Shown one piece after another: positions 32,004-45,997 of a stretch of 64,000 nt of DNA (positions within the stretch are counted from its first letter, which is position 1; each line of letters begins with the position of its first letter). The stretch is taken from positions 15,373,785 through 15,437,784 of the forward strand of contig CM035808.1 in NCBI GenBank assembly GCA_020466095.1, written 5' to 3'. The notes beneath the pieces were generated by a model that saw only the letters and a list, made by a program, of their open reading frames with translations, did no database searches and was not told the origin of the DNA. The position numbers and the translations under genes are program-made. This DNA comes from Chlorops oryzae. Lineage: Eukaryota > Arthropoda > Insecta > Diptera > Chloropidae.

Positions 32004-35000
32004 AGTCCTTTTACACTCTTTTTCGGATCACTCCGTGTATGGTTGGCTGGGAATTAATATGTATGCTTTCGAGCTTTTTTGAATGACGGTTTTTTGTAGT
32101 ATACTTTCGGGAGAAAGCTTTCTCACACAATATTGCGTCTTGGCTAATTAATGTATGAGCTAAGTATCAGGAACAAAAAATTTGTGTCTGGGATAACTCA
32201 GTCAATGTACACGCCTAGTATATACAATAAAAGCTATGCGTCTTGGCTTATTCAGTTTGTGTTTTAGCTAAGTAACTGCAACAAAAAGTTTGCGTCTTAG
32301 ATAAACAAGTTTGTGTCTGCGCTTGGCAAAAATATTTCATAAAATGAAGTTCAAGTTCGAGAATGGAGCAAATCGGCCATTTCTAAGGGAACCTCCAGCA
32401 TGGGCGTGTCCAGAATTTCAGTAAGGGAGGGAAAATATAAAAATAGTTTTTTTTATATATATGGTAACACTTCTTCGTATGCTCACAGGTGTTGTTACAT
32501 GTACGGATAGGTTTTCTTTTAATCTTCTGAAAAATGATTTTGGCGGCCTCGTCTCATTTCTTGATACTCTAGGAAAATTCTTTCGCTGTGTATACTGAGA
32601 AGAAAATATTTAGACCCGACCATCTGACCCTCCCTTCCATACTGTAAAAACGCCCTTACAGTTGGAAGATGTTTAGTTCAGTGGTTAACTTTTCCACAAT
32701 ACCTTCTATGGACTACTGTCGATTCCGAAATTAAGTTTTCGGTCCGCTATCGCAGAATTTTAAATAAAGACTAGCAACTGTCGTCATTTCATGTCATACA
32801 ATTCATGCAACCAAATTTCAATTCATGCCATGCCATGCCATCGCCGACGTCAATTCATGATATGTCATGACGGATTGCTTAGCATGATTCATTAGCAGGC
32901 GGCAATATGCGAAATACTTAGTGTCTACCAAAATGTGTAGGGAACAAATAGAAACTCATATTAGGCGACAAATCAGCAGCGACAAAGTTGGATTGATGGC
33001 GAGGAACGTGCGGGGATGTGGTATAGGAGCGTCCCACAACAGCAAACCAACTTTTTCTCCGCTTATATCATGCTTCATATAAATGTCGGCTTAAGGTTAT
33101 TTATTCTTTTGAAATTAGCACATACAACATCGATTTAATAAACCTCATCCCGTAAAAGGTCTTGTTTAACTTGGAGCATATCGCGTCATGTGAGAAAAAG
33201 GCATTTCCACAAAGATCGTGTAATTCATAAAAAAATATTTTTATAAATACCCGTCAAGAGAAATGCGAACGCGTAGCCCCAAATGCATTTTTCGCTTTCG
33301 CATCCTCTAGGCGATGTCACTATGGTGGCTTTGTAGCTTGCCCGGTTCTAAATCACTGTCACGTTATCAATTGTATTGGTATGAACTTTCCTGCCGGGTA
33401 TGCCTTATTTCGATTTCAAAATTTCGGAGTTTGGACGCAGGAAAAAGTTGGAAAAAAGTAAACAAATTTTTAAAATAAATAAAAAAAAGGATCCGGAATC
33501 GCCCGTTTTCCGTTTATAATTTGAAGGAACTTCCCATCTCAAACACTTTGAACGAAAGATATTTAATATTGATGACTTTTTGTTTTTATGTCGGATTTCC
33601 GTCTCGTTTCTTTAATGATTTGTCCGAAATTATATTACTTCGCTTAATTGCGTCTTTTTCTCTCACAACAGACAGACGCTTGATCCGAAGACAAAGATTA
33701 ATGATTCGACATTAAAGCTTCGTTTGACATGTTCCGGTTTTTTTTAAACAATTTCCTTTGAAAAACAATTCTCTATACAGTCCTGGAATGGCTAAATATT
33801 GCTTAATAAATAACATAATAAGCAAAGCATTTGTTGTTGTTGCACTTTTTTGCTTTATGTTGTAAGAATTTCCCTGAAATATTAATATCCATATTACAGT
33901 CATATATGACACATATATCTATATATTATAACTAGTCCGATTAATTGAAAATTCCAGCCACAGTCGACATTAAATTACATTATTGAAAGTTTAAAAGTGA
34001 TTTAAAAAACACAAATGGATACACACACTTTTTGGGCGCTTGAAAGATGTTTCATTAGGGCAAGTTTAAAATTGTCTTGAATGCATTATGCTAGCACACT
34101 CATTGGGATAAAAGGATAAAGAAAACTTCAATTAGCCATTAACTTTTTTGTATACTCATACATACATACATACATATATCCTTCAAAATGAGCAATCCAT
34201 TCGAATAGTATTTCCCATAGTCCCATAATGGGTCATTAAAAGGCTATAATGTTTTTTAATTATTTTTTAATCTTATGTTATTAAATGAAATTACTCTGTT
34301 TCCTCCTCTTCCGTTCCTTGTGGTTATATGTACACAAAACACTTTGGCTCTTTATTAGAGCGTATCCTGCAAATCATAAGTGTCTGGAGCAATGATCTGA
34401 ACAGGAAGCCTGACGCACGCAACCAGCCAACCAACCAACCAATAATGCGCATACGAATATATTTGTTGCTACCTCAGCACTCAGCGATGGTCATTTATCA
34501 AATCATACAACGGGCACACTTGGTTTATGCCCGCACGTTTCCTTTGTCATGCAATTCGCAAGTAATTTGACACATTTGTCTTCAGATTGCATGCTGTGCA
34601 AGTTTTGTTTCGTTGCCCTATCCGATTCACTGCGATTCGCTGGCAAAATGCAACTCGCAATTTACGATACAAAAGACAAAAACTCGAAAAGGGACCAAGA
34701 GTCCCACCCATGCTCTGACTGGCAGCACACTTAAGACAACATCGTCATCCTCGTCGTTGTCGTCATCGTCCTCGTCATAGCCATCGTCATCATTCGCCGG
34801 TGTCATAAAGAATCTCCACTTGTATGGGTGACGGTGCTTAAGGTTTATGAGGCATGCGTGCAGACCGTCCCCCCGACACACGATCATGTTGGTTAGCGCT
34901 CATGTGCGTGAGCATGTGGAATGGAGACAAATGCATTTGGAACGTGCATTTGTGGTCGTCGGGGCAGATGCAAGCGTGGGAAATGTCACTTGCTATAACG

Positions 35001-35716
35001 AGTTGCTTCAGGTTGAGGTGTGCCAGGGACTGCCAGGCTTATGCATTCGCTTATCACGCGAAATTATGATGAAATTATTTTTTGTTTCTGCAGCATGAGC
35101 TTTAAAATTACTGTCATTGCGGATGTTGTGGTGCGTGGCATGACAACCGAACAATGAAATGAGGTATGCTCCCTAGCAAGGATTAAGAAAATTATATAAT
35201 ACTTGGAGTATTTATTTTGGTGCAATTTTACATTCTAGTAACCAAGGATAGTGTACTGATAACCATAATTTTCTTTTATTATGTGTGAGCTAAATTATAT
35301 CCGGAAATAGTTTTTTTTTTTTTTTTTTTTGATGCTTGGCCTGCTCTACTCCATGTTGTTGGAAAGTATCATGAAATATTATGCGGTAAGAGATCCTTCT
35401 CGATTTTTAATATGGTAAAGGAAGAAAAACGATTCGTAAGCAAAGAAATAACTGCTTCTGTCGGTAGCCAAAAAAATAATTTTTGTTTCGCATTCTCCTT
35501 TGAATAACCTTTCTGCAGGAATGAGGATTTCATTATAGGTACTAAAAATGAGGATAACTAGTCCAAAACGATTATAATTCTGAAATATTAGTTAATGTAT
35601 GCGACTCTCAATAAAAAGTATTTTAAAATTTTAATCGAAGGGAGATCCTTTTAGGGTGCAATAAATGGACCTACTGACTTCTAGTTGCCCAAAAAAGGTA
35701 TTCCGCAGGGGTTGCT
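32004..35716. other. Intergenic, no gene seen
   Basis: Loose repeats of aacaaaaagtttgcgtcttag lie at 32150-32310. ATTCATGC-rich sequence is at 32790-32880. A TCGTCA trinucleotide tract is at 34740-34795 and a T-run at about 35310. I recognise no genes. Confidence 0.65.
34740..34795. repeat. (CGTCAT)n-like imperfect repeat
   Basis: Imperfect tandem TCGTCATCC units. Similar tracts occur at about 42317-42345 and 58086-58130. Confidence 0.8.
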
Positions 35717-36450
35717 TAAGGGGGTCTTCTCATTGAGCAACTTTTTTTTTCGACTTTTTTTTTGGCATTTATTTATAGCTTGGGTAGTTGTGAATATGCC
35801 CCTAAAAGGATTTTTTGAAATTCGAATTAGTTAAGAGGATATAGATTTCTTTGTCGAGCAAGATCTGCGCTAAAACGAGTAATTTTTGCGTTGCTTCAAA
35901 CTTTAAACGCGTTTATCTCGAAACCACGTTTTTCGAACTGGCGGCCATGATATCTCCAGTTCAACTGAACCGATTTTCATGAAACAAAGTGGAATCGACG
36001 CAGAGTTGTCACCATTCTCGAGTGAACCTCGACCATAATTTAAAAAAATTTTTTACTATTTTTTTTTACACTAAACTACAAAAAAAAGCCCGGAATTGAA
36101 TTTTTTTTTTGAATGGCCGCCATTTTGTCAAAAAAAATCACAAAATTAAGCTTGAGGTTCACCCGAGAATTACATCTATACTGATTATAACCCCGTTTTT
36201 TTTTCCGTTTCGGACGCTCCGAAAACCCGGAATCGTGGCCGCCGTGACGGCACCTTTTTTTTCACCACCAACTTTGAAGTCTCATTACTTTTTGAACAGC
36301 CCACGTATCGAGGCAAAAAATTTTTATTTACTTTGAACCTTTTGTAATACAATAAGTAAAAAAATTTTTCAATTATTCTTTGCGTTTTCAAATAAGAATT
36401 TTTTTTAAAAAGGGTCCAAAAAACGGGTTTTCAATGAGAAGACCCCCTTA
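35717..36450. mobile_element. TTAA-flanked element with GGGGGTCTTCTCATTGA ends
   Basis: The ends are TTAAGGGGGTCTTCTCATTG and its exact inverse CAATGAGAAGACCCCCTTAA. TTAA on both sides is what piggyBac-type transposases leave. The 734-bp interior has no intact frame. It includes a conserved block (gtcgagcaagatctgcgctaaaacg, gttcaactg, ggaatcgacgcagagttgtcacc) that recurs in the damaged copy at 62261-62728. Confidence 0.75.
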
Positions 36451-37955
36451 ATGTGGAAGTGTTCGTTTTTCAAAGACAACTGGATGCTAGAAAGAACAGT
36501 GGGATACTCTCGCTAGAAATCTAAGAAAGATAAATCCTCTTAGTGCTGGTATATTTCTGACTATTCGAAGAAAAATCGTTGACCGGTTGCCATCATTTCA
36601 GATATTCAGGATCCAAACAAATTAAAACAGGAATGTGTCCTACTTTCATTTAGCTAAAAAACTTTTGCTTGATGAGTGCCTACACAAGTTTGTTCTTTTA
36701 TCAATTTTTTCCCTCCGCTCAGAGTTTTCAAGTGAAGTGATTTGCCTTTGGGAAATCCTTCTGAGAAATTGCATTCAATTCAATTCAAATCTGTCACTTA
36801 AAATCCCGATTTCACTCAGAATCTAAATTATGCAAAATTGTCAACTCGTCCTCAATTCTTTGCGCTTCCATTTTATTAACATCTTTGGAATTATCTATTG
36901 TCCTTTCTGCTCAGTGAAAAATCTCTCTTAGATTTCTTTAGGCATGCTTTCATTTCAGCTACAAACAGAATGGAAAGTGCATTTCTCTTCGTTCTTCCAA
37001 TAAATCGTCTCAATTCAGACGACGCTGAAGGCTCATCATATCCGGTGTATTTAGTGTCGATTCCATCATTCGAAATCCTAAAATCACTCATGTGTATGGC
37101 TGGACCAATCGTGCCTCTAATTGTTGTGGTTTCGCTCAAGGCGTTAAGCAAAAAAACAAATAAAAAAGGAGCGAGCAGAAAAAAGTGTCATTCATGCGGG
37201 AATATCAATCAGCCTTAGTCAGTCTGCGGCCACATTGTGCATCTTAGTGCAGCTACTTACCCACACATACCTATATACGCGCACATGCACTCTTCAACAT
37301 ACAAGAGAACAGGCCATCATGGATGTTTGCACGAACGTTCGGAGCGATTGCATGGCGAACACCCACTCGTTTTCGTTGGCGTTAAGCTGCAATTTGTTTT
37401 TCGAACAATTCTCAATCGGTTTTTCTCCGTTTGTTTTGTGTGTGTGCGCATCTTCGGTTGTATTTCTACCCTACGATTGTAAAATATGTAATGAAAAAAA
37501 AAATAAAAAAATAAAAAAAGGATTGGTTTCTTCTTCCCTCGTTTGTTTGTTTTTCGTTTGCATTTGTCTTCGATGAAAATTTGCTTCGCTTAGCAGTTTT
37601 CACAGCATGCGGTTAAAGTGGTCGTGCCTTAAGCCTGTCGTTTTCTTGCGACTAACTCAACTCCATCAAAAGTATGCAAGAGGACCGTTATTTCATGCTT
37701 TCAACGGTTCTCGATTCGCCTTCGCCTTCTCCTGCACTTCACTTTATTTCACTTTACTTTGATTTTCTTATTGCAAAAGTTTTTGTTTAAATTGCAACCT
37801 TAATTTCGTGGCAGCCCATACGACCGGATCGGGCTCGGGCTCGGGACCGGCGCTTCTTCGTTTTCGAGAATGCAGTAGGATTGAAAATTTTTGGCCATTT
37901 TTCGAATGCATTTTCTTTTTTCTGTTTCGTTTTCTTCAACTCAGTTCTATCATTT

Positions 37956-37989
37956 GCTCACTCACCCACTCACTCACTCACTCACTCAG
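37956..37989. repeat. (CACT)n microsatellite
   Basis: Tandem CTCA/CACT units. Confidence 0.9.
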
Positions 37990-38141
37990 CCATTCATTCA
38001 ATTTTCAACTTTGATTACAATCGCTCTCGGAGCTCTTTTGTTTTTCTTCTTAACTGATCTGAAATAAAGTTTTGTGTACTCGAAGTGCTCAACTGTAATT
38101 TTCGGCTTGAAAGTACGTGCTTCCATCTGTATACGTGAGTG

Positions 38142-38160
38142 GTGTGTGTGTGTGTGTGTG
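38142..38160. repeat. (GT)n microsatellite
   Basis: A GT run. Confidence 0.95.
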
Positions 38161-38717
38161 CCTCCGTTTGTCCAGAGTGTTCGAAATGCTTAGCCGTGAT
38201 ATGTGGATGTACACATTGATGCACTCGCACATTTTAATGCATTAACCACTCGCCGCACACATAGTTGTCGGCACACTTCCGCTGTTGCTTCAAATTGCAT
38301 TCTCCAAATCGCTTCTAATCCTTCCGTGCACACCATTGGAAACGTTTTGGCAACGTTAATTTCACTCTGACTTGTGCTGACTAAGTACGGCGCACTGTTT
38401 AAGATTTAATGAGACCGTGGGGAGTTCGTGCGTGGGTATACCGTATACGGTACATTGTACGAGCGTACGGAGCCACGGTTGCTTTCAACTAATTTGAGCT
38501 GACGGATCTTGGTGCGCAGGGCTCAAGCGTACTTAAAGACAGAGCGCTTTTTAAGCAAGTAGATTTTATTAAGAAGCATCGAATGACGTTGACGATTCGA
38601 AGCGAATTAATTCAATTTTGTTTGATGTTGTTTTTTAAGGAATTCTATTTTTTTTTTAGCTGAAACATTTACTCGAATTCCATTGAAGCAATGGATTTAA
38701 AAATACTTAAAATAGTA

Positions 38718-38838
38718 GGCCTATTCACGAGACCGTGGTATCGTGGCAAAAGTGGAAGATTTTTCAATACAAGTTGTTGTTGGAAGCATAAATAAATTTT
38801 TACACTGTTGCTACGATACCACGGTCTGTGAATAGGCC
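38718..38838. mobile_element. TA-flanked (Tc1/mariner-type) MITE
   Basis: Ends GGCCTATTCACGAGACCGTG and the inverse of CACGGTCTGTGAATAGGCC pair over about 36 bases with a single-base slip. TA lies on both sides (38716-38717 and 38839-38840). The element is 121 bp with an AT-rich centre and no frame. Confidence 0.8.
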
Positions 38839-39489
38839 TAATATATTTCATTGTTGATATTGGTTGGCATATGAAAAATATCTAATGGTTCAAAATTATT
38901 TGCGTTGACTTGGGATATTTAGAGTATTGGATAAAAAGCTGGGCTAATTAGCTCTGAAACCGAGGCACAAACCAACTGAGAAGCAGCTTCATCCGGCTAA
39001 TCATTTTTCCACATTTCTTTCTTGTATGGTTCTGTATTATACTTGGATGGGAGAGCGTAATTAATTCTCTGTATACACATATATACGGATATGTGTAGAA
39101 CACGTATTATACCTGGATTAATACCAGAAATCATTATCCACAATACAACTTTTGTTTAGGGATCGGATCATAAAAAGATATTTTGAGCTGTGAGTCTTGT
39201 GTGATGTTGTAACATACAGAAAACGACCTGTCTATGTCACAAGAAGAGATACGAGCAAACAAGAAATTGTTCCAAAATATCTGTTCAATGAATATTGTAC
39301 CCATTATGCATAGTTCTTCAAATGTTTTATTTTTATTGAGGATGACGTGCAGCTCTTTTGTCGCAATCAGGCCGATCCTACTTGGCACTACATCAATGTC
39401 ACGAATTGAACTTTTCACTAAGCCTACAGATTCAGTCAGGCGCATTCTTTGTCCATCAAGTTTTGTAATTTTTGTTGGTATGCTCGAAA

Positions 39490-39866
39490 AATGGTTTCGA
39501 ATTCAACGGTTTCCGCCTTTTTCGGCACGAGGAATCGAACTGCATCATAAGTTTTCTGAGTTATCGGTACGCCTTCATGCAAACAATTTTTTAAAAGTTT
39601 TTTTGACCACTTTTTGGCTCATATCTATGTACGAGTTGATGTTTGCCATTCTAAGCTACACTAAAATGTACTCTGAGATATGACAATTAATTCTTCGGGA
39701 AACACAAACAAAATTTTTATATTTTTTATATGAAAAATCCCTAAAGTATGCTTCGAAATATTTAAAATACTAACAAAAAAATGTGTCATTTTTGAGTTAA
39801 TGAGTACTAATGATGCAGTTCGATTTCTCGTGCCCAAAATAGTGGCAAACCGTTAAATTCGGTTTT
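39490..39866. repeat. Inverted repeat with 59-bp arms
   Basis: The inverse of 39490-39549 begins atgatgcagttcgattcctc and matches 39809-39866, which begins atgatgcagttcgatttctc, with about 85 percent identity by eye. The 260-bp spacer is AT-rich. The left-arm side reads on the minus strand as a broken frame (KAETVEFETIFRAYQQKLQN), so a coding remnant may be involved. Confidence 0.6.
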
Positions 39867-40929
39867 GTCCTTTAAAAATTTTTGAAAAAAACTATCACTG
39901 TACAATATATATTTTATGTATATAAAATCCGATCATAATATTAGTAAGAAAAGCTCAAAAACTAGATGACAGAATCAATCTATAAACAGTTCTGGATTCA
40001 TCATCCTGAACTCAAGTAAAATCACAAAGCAAAGTTCTTACTCCCGAACTTTTATTTTGCCGACTAGTGTAATAAAAATAAAAATGATCAAAGATAAAAA
40101 ACCTATGAATTGAATTTCTTCTGAATCTTAATTTGGTACGTCTTTATGAAGATAGATATAAAAGATTTAGCAATCAGAATTGAAAACAGGCAGCTAAGGT
40201 ATCTAGTGTAAGAGTCTATCGACCTTGTAAGATTATATCCATGAAAACCGAAAAACAATCATGAAATGTAATACGTAAGTATAAAAAAAAAAATAAAAAT
40301 AAAAAAAAGGAACGAGTCAAATTTTCTACTCTATTCGAATGAAGTTAAGCTCCTTTGTTCCAATCACATGCAGATTCATTCGCTTAAAGAAAAATAAACT
40401 TCACATCACATCCGATGGTGTGGAATTACGAAAACGGCAGCAGCATCACCAGCATCAGCACCAGCACCAACATCAGTAACCATAAGCGCAAAATGTCCTT
40501 CGGGCGCTGAAGCTTTTCTGCACCATTCACTCTATTCTTTTTCCACAAATCTCATAAAACAATATTTTTCTAAAAAATTTTGCATAAAACAACTTCTTAA
40601 TGCGTATTTTGCCTTTTGTAACAAGGAAAAGTGTGTTGCATTTTGCCAGATAAATGGGAACTGATATGTTGATATATGAGCGTAAATCTGTTACATTGCA
40701 TTATATTAAATATATGTATATAACAAAGTCCAAGGGACGGGATGGATATGTGCGCATTTGTTCTTTTCTTTTCTTTTCTTTGCTTTTTGTGATGTCGTCT
40801 GCATTTTCGGGCAGTTTTTTCATCACGCGCAGAAAGTTGAAAACTATAAAAGCCCATTGTAATAAGTGAGTGTGGTCAGAGGTCACGACTAGATTTGTGG
40901 TGACACCCAGCTGACTCGAGCGCGCGAAC

Positions 40930-40965
40930 TCAACGCAACGCAACGCAACGGAACGCAACGCAGCG
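40930..40965. repeat. (CAACG)n pentanucleotide repeat
   Basis: Tandem CAACG units with occasional substitutions. A GGAGC-type purine tract follows at about 41060-41085. Confidence 0.9.
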
Positions 40966-41482
40966 GAACTCCATGCAACACTGCTCAACGGAACGAAACT
41001 GAACTGCACTGAACTGAATTGGGAACTATAGATGCAGTGAGTGGCGATGGGTGGATGGGAGAGGAGCGGAGCGGAGTGGAGCGGATCTGAAAGTAATGCC
41101 TGCACAAAGTGGAGCAAAGAAAGATACCGAATCGTCAAATGATTTATGAATTGTCAACTGTTATCTCGAACTGGCCGGCTGTCATCAACAGCATTGTTAT
41201 CCTTTCGCGTGATCAGCTTTGTTGTCTGCAACTTGGAGACTTGGTTGTCTGCAATTTCTGTAAACCTACACGACCGAATGCAATTCGCTCGATGGACCGC
41301 AAGATGAATCGTTTGTGGTCCAATTTTGCATTCTCCTCTGAGTTCAGCGTTTGTCGCATAATGTGCAATGTCCTTGTTTGGTTGCATCATGTATTTGGCA
41401 CTGTGGTTTGCCGTTTTTGTGTGAACAATTTGCATTTTCGAGTGAAGCGAACGAGTGACCGGCCAGTGGACCGTCAACAAGT

Positions 41483-41524
41483 TAGACAGACAGACAGACA
41501 GACAGATGGACGGACGGACGGACA
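41483..41524. repeat. (GACA)n/(GACG)n tract
   Basis: Tetranucleotide repeat like the DINE core, but without the DINE flanks, so it is classed as a simple repeat. Confidence 0.85.
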
Positions 41525-44500
41525 TGCATATACACGGGGAACGCAAGCAAATGAATTTTTTTCTTGCTTGCGCTGTTCTCACCAAGTCCATTTAACAAGA
41601 CAAGAATGCTTTTCTTTGTACATGTTGTTCGGGGGTTAAGTGTTTTGTAGTCCAATGATGCAATGATGCAGTTGATTCTTGTTCTTCCACTTATAATTGT
41701 GTATGCAGTATCGTGCGTGATTCTGGAAAATTTTGAATTGGTAAAACTGCTTATTTTCTGGCCACATTTCTGTGGCGCACATTTTGAAGTTCTGACTATT
41801 GATTTCATTTCCATGTGTAATGTGATGTTGTTCGATGAAAGGCTATGAAATTTTCATTGTGTCTTCAACGATTTTTTACTATCTGCCAGCATCAACACCA
41901 TCACGTTCGTCATCCAATTATGAATTGAAACACTAATATCATAATGTTTTCATCATTTCCTCATCGATTCAATCCCTAAGAAAGTTGAGCGATTCTATTC
42001 TGACAAAAAAGGATTTTCTGAGAGAGAAAAAAAAAAAAAAATGAAAGCCTACATTAAGGATTTCACTCTTTCAATTATTTGCGAACTTTCTTGTTATTTC
42101 ATTCTGCTGAGCCGCAGAGGTTCGTGACCGACTTTCCTGACCACAAGCTCGCATAATACATGTGGAAGTAATCTCATTAAGTTTCATTGCTTTCGTCGAC
42201 ACCGCGAAAAGGATACTTTCGTTTCTCTCTTTGCCCTTCTTTGAACGGATGACGAACGTATTCAATGACGTATGAAGGTGCAGCAGTTACAATTTAAAGG
42301 AAACGCAATGTAAATCGTCATCGTCATCGCCGTCGCCATCACTGCAACTGCCCTGCAATGCCGTAAACGCAACGGTCCAAGTCATGTAAGCCGTAATGCC
42401 GACTTCCTTGCCACTTTGTGCCGCTCGCAATCGTAAAAGTGTACAACAGCGTAGCGTAGCGTTTTCGAGGAACGTGCACAGATCAGGTGAGCAAAACGAA
42501 TCGGAAAACGGATTTTATGGTTACAGCTGCAACACAGAAACACTTTTGACTGCAATCGTGTATCTGATTGTCTGATAAACGCTGTTGCATCGCACGGATA
42601 AGTGCATGAGATTCGACAAAGAGCAGAGGCAAAAACAAAAAAGCGAACTCATTTTATTTTCCATCCAACGATGACAATGTAGAAGTCCAATAAGACGGAA
42701 ACATTACGTGTGCGGAAACGGATGTCAACACTTTGATGAGTTCATCTGGCGACGATGGAAGGAAATCGCCCGAAATTAATTTTGAATTTTTACCGTTTGC
42801 AGCAAAAAACAAACAAACAAAAAACCTACTGCAATGCACCGAGAAAAATAAGCAAAAGCCTATGGTTTTTTTTTTCCTTCTGCAAAATCAATCAATATAA
42901 CACTCACGCACCTCACTCAGTAATTCGATTAATATTTTCAACAACTGAAAACGAATTTCTTTAATGTTCTTGAAATCTCCTTAACTTTTATTGAAAGCTT
43001 GATCTGTTTTGAGCTACAGTCGACCTTAATCTTTGAGTGACATCTACTTTGGACAGGACATTATGTCCGAAGATGCATTCTTTCCACTTGAAACCGAACC
43101 ACAGCAACAGAATATGGATATGTGAACCCCTGTCAAAAAGCATTTCAATCAGTTTCAATCTCTTTTTCGTTGAGGCATTTTTCCGCATTTTTTATAAGGA
43201 GTGTAACGAATTTTGCTCTTTATTTTCTATAATCAAGAGATTCTTAGACATGAGTTTGTTGGGTTTGTTCATCGGTGCACAGAAACGATCAGAGTCATGC
43301 GGAATCTTGTCTATGGGTAATTCCATGGACCTAAAGTTCCCAAACGTCACAGTCGTTCTGAGCAGAAATTAGGTAATTTTATTGTTAAACTGTTGTTAAA
43401 CGTTTTCATAATTATAAATCCTTGAGAGTCACATCCTGTTTGTTTTTAAATATTATGAGTTAAAACTAAAACAAAGTGATTGTGAGGGGTATGACTCAAT
43501 GGAATTGCCCCTATATGTCTGTCCACCTCCCTGTCTAAATGTCTGCTTCTGCCGCTTTTGAATATAAATGCCTTACCGGAAGGATTTGAACCAATTCAAC
43601 GATGTTTGGAGATAGCTTCGGAAAAGCATCTAGTACTCGCTTTTACTCTGAACATTTTAAAAAGCATTCTCAAGGCTTTGTTATAGAGATCACATGAGCA
43701 ATGCCAAGTGAAACATACGTATGATTAATTTAAGTATCATATTACGTATACAACGATGTGTCCAAATACAAAACTTAGCCGGTGGGTACTTCAATTGTGA
43801 TGCTGATACAGATCGAATTCACATTTTTGATCTTAGTTCAGAAATATTAAATATTCAATTAGAAGCTTGAAAATGCTTAATAACAGGAAAGCATGGAAAT
43901 AATGTGATTTCTGCTCAGAATTTATCTAAAGAGACTGTTACGGGTGTGACTTCTAGAGTCGTTTCACGTGGAAATGTCCTTTCACCTTTCCTTTCCTCTT
44001 TTTTTTTAAATTTATGTATTATAAAAAGTGTCATTTTTTTTCTATGTGGCATAAAATGTCCTGGAAATCATTACATAATTATAGGTTTGCATTTTGTTTT
44101 AAACCGTAGGTTTTTAGGCACTTCATGGCGCATCGAACAAGGAACATACGTCTTGAGGGACTGTTAAATAAAAGTGTTTTATTGAGCTAGCTTTCATAAA
44201 ATATCACTGCTAGGCCACTTGAAAGCTTTTTAGTTCAAAAAACCATACCCGAGTATTAAATATTCGTTTTGAGAATTCTCAAACCAAATTAGGTTAAAAT
44301 TGAAACTGATTTTTGTTCTTCAGAGATATTTTTTTCTTTGCAATTCTTTTAAATGTACCAACATAAATCTGTATGTGATTCGAAGGGCGTATCCAAGACA
44401 TCTCAAATTTCTGCAATTACGTCAATGCTTCGTATGTTTTCAGTTTTTAATTAGAAAACCAATTTTCCTCATTTCTGAGTTCCATTAATCAAAGCGCTTT

Positions 44501-45997
44501 GATTGACAGCATAAAGAGTAAAATGAGAAAACCGAACAAAAAACCAAAAAAAAAAAACAAAAAAAAAAAACAAAAACAAAAAAGGTTTCTCCCGGTGACT
44601 CCTTTCAAAATGAACAGTAATGTTGCCTCTTGAGAAATCAACCAGCCTCTGCGAATTGCCATTTTTCTGTTGTGCGGCTTTCCGAATGCAAAAAAGTGCG
44701 TGATTTTTCTCTTTCGGTTCCATTTTCCCTTCTACGCTTTGCATATTTGAACGAAAAAAAGGAGCTTTACAAAATTTCATACATCTTTTCTGTAGCTACA
44801 ATATAGCCAAACTATAGCACTATGAGGCGCACCCGAACAACCATAAAGTTGCCACTGAATGCTCCTACATATGTATGTCCTCTAATGCTGGAGAAAATAA
44901 AAAAGTGGATCTCGAAAAAAAGAAAGAAAAAAGAATAGGCAAAAAATAAAGGAACTTACAAAGATGAAGAAAATTTGTCTTATTTTATCTGGGCAGCACT
45001 GTGAATTGAGAATAATTTTAAAAGCAAAATCGAGTTGAAATGCATGCAATGAGCATATTTTAGATGTGTATATAATGCTGCTTGAATCCACGTGCGGTGT
45101 ACATACATACATACGTACATGCAACATCGTGCCGCACACATCAACACGAAAACATCTTATCAAAACTATCGTGCTCTCAACTATTTGTCAATGCCACTAT
45201 AAGTTCGGTAATGTGTGATTTACCGCACATACACTCGTACATACGCATACGTACGTTCATACACTCACATGTACACGCATGCAAAATGTGCTGCCCCAGT
45301 TCCAGTCAAAAAATGTACACAATCGAAAACATTCGGGGTCTCAAGCGGCATGTGACATATGAAAAAGGAAAATAGAAAAAAGAAAAACAATTCAGAAAAA
45401 GAAAAAACTTCGAACAAAAGAAACTTCGAACGAAAAAAGGCCGATTCAAAATCGTAAACAAACTAACAAAATGCTCAATCCTCGAATCTGAAATTGACAA
45501 CAATTTGTTGAAAATCAATGTCATTCATTGTAAATTTGCAAGTACAATTTCCATATTTCCTTTTTCTGCTATTTCAATAATTCCAGCTGCCTTGACAAGG
45601 GCTCCTGGTGCTGTTATGCTTTTCGGTTGCCAAAGGGACGAATTTGGCATATTACATCAGAGACTACTGTTAGCGCTATTATTTCTCTCGATGTGTGGGC
45701 TTTTATTGCTTTTAATGCTGAATTCAATATTCCATAGTCCAAATCTGCTTTCATCCCCACACACACACAAACAGACGGAATTCCCTGCAGGAAATGTCGA
45801 TCGTGAACATACAAGCATAAGCTCTTTTTCTATTGCCATTATCTGGTCAGTACTGACCAGTTATGTCCTTCGCATTGTGAGGCGATGTCAATAATTAACA
45901 TTGCCTACTTATTGAAAATGAAACAAAATATGAGGAAAATCTATTGAAAATTTACTGACGTCAGTACCGTATAGTATACTTAATTTAGACAAAAGCA

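Larger units (their letters stand above)
36451..38715. other. Intergenic, no gene supported
   Basis: A minus-strand frame at 36891-37151 has protein-like composition but no recognised domain. CACT and GT microsatellites are at 37956-37989 and 38142-38160. Confidence 0.55.
38841..45997. other. Intergenic, no gene seen
   Basis: Contains an inverted repeat (39490-39866), A-rich runs near 40290 and 44545-44580, and (CAACG)n and (GACA)n tracts. No reading frame in it has a recognisable domain. Confidence 0.6.

Noticed and set aside
41483..41524. A further DINE-1 copy suggested by the GACA/GACG tract
   Set aside because: None of the DINE flanking blocks or ends are present around it.
41109..41639. 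A 176-codon + strand frame with [13 protein letters not shown]
   Set aside because: Much of it is a GACA/GACG microsatellite. The rest has no recognisable domain, and a 145-codon frame runs antisense to it.
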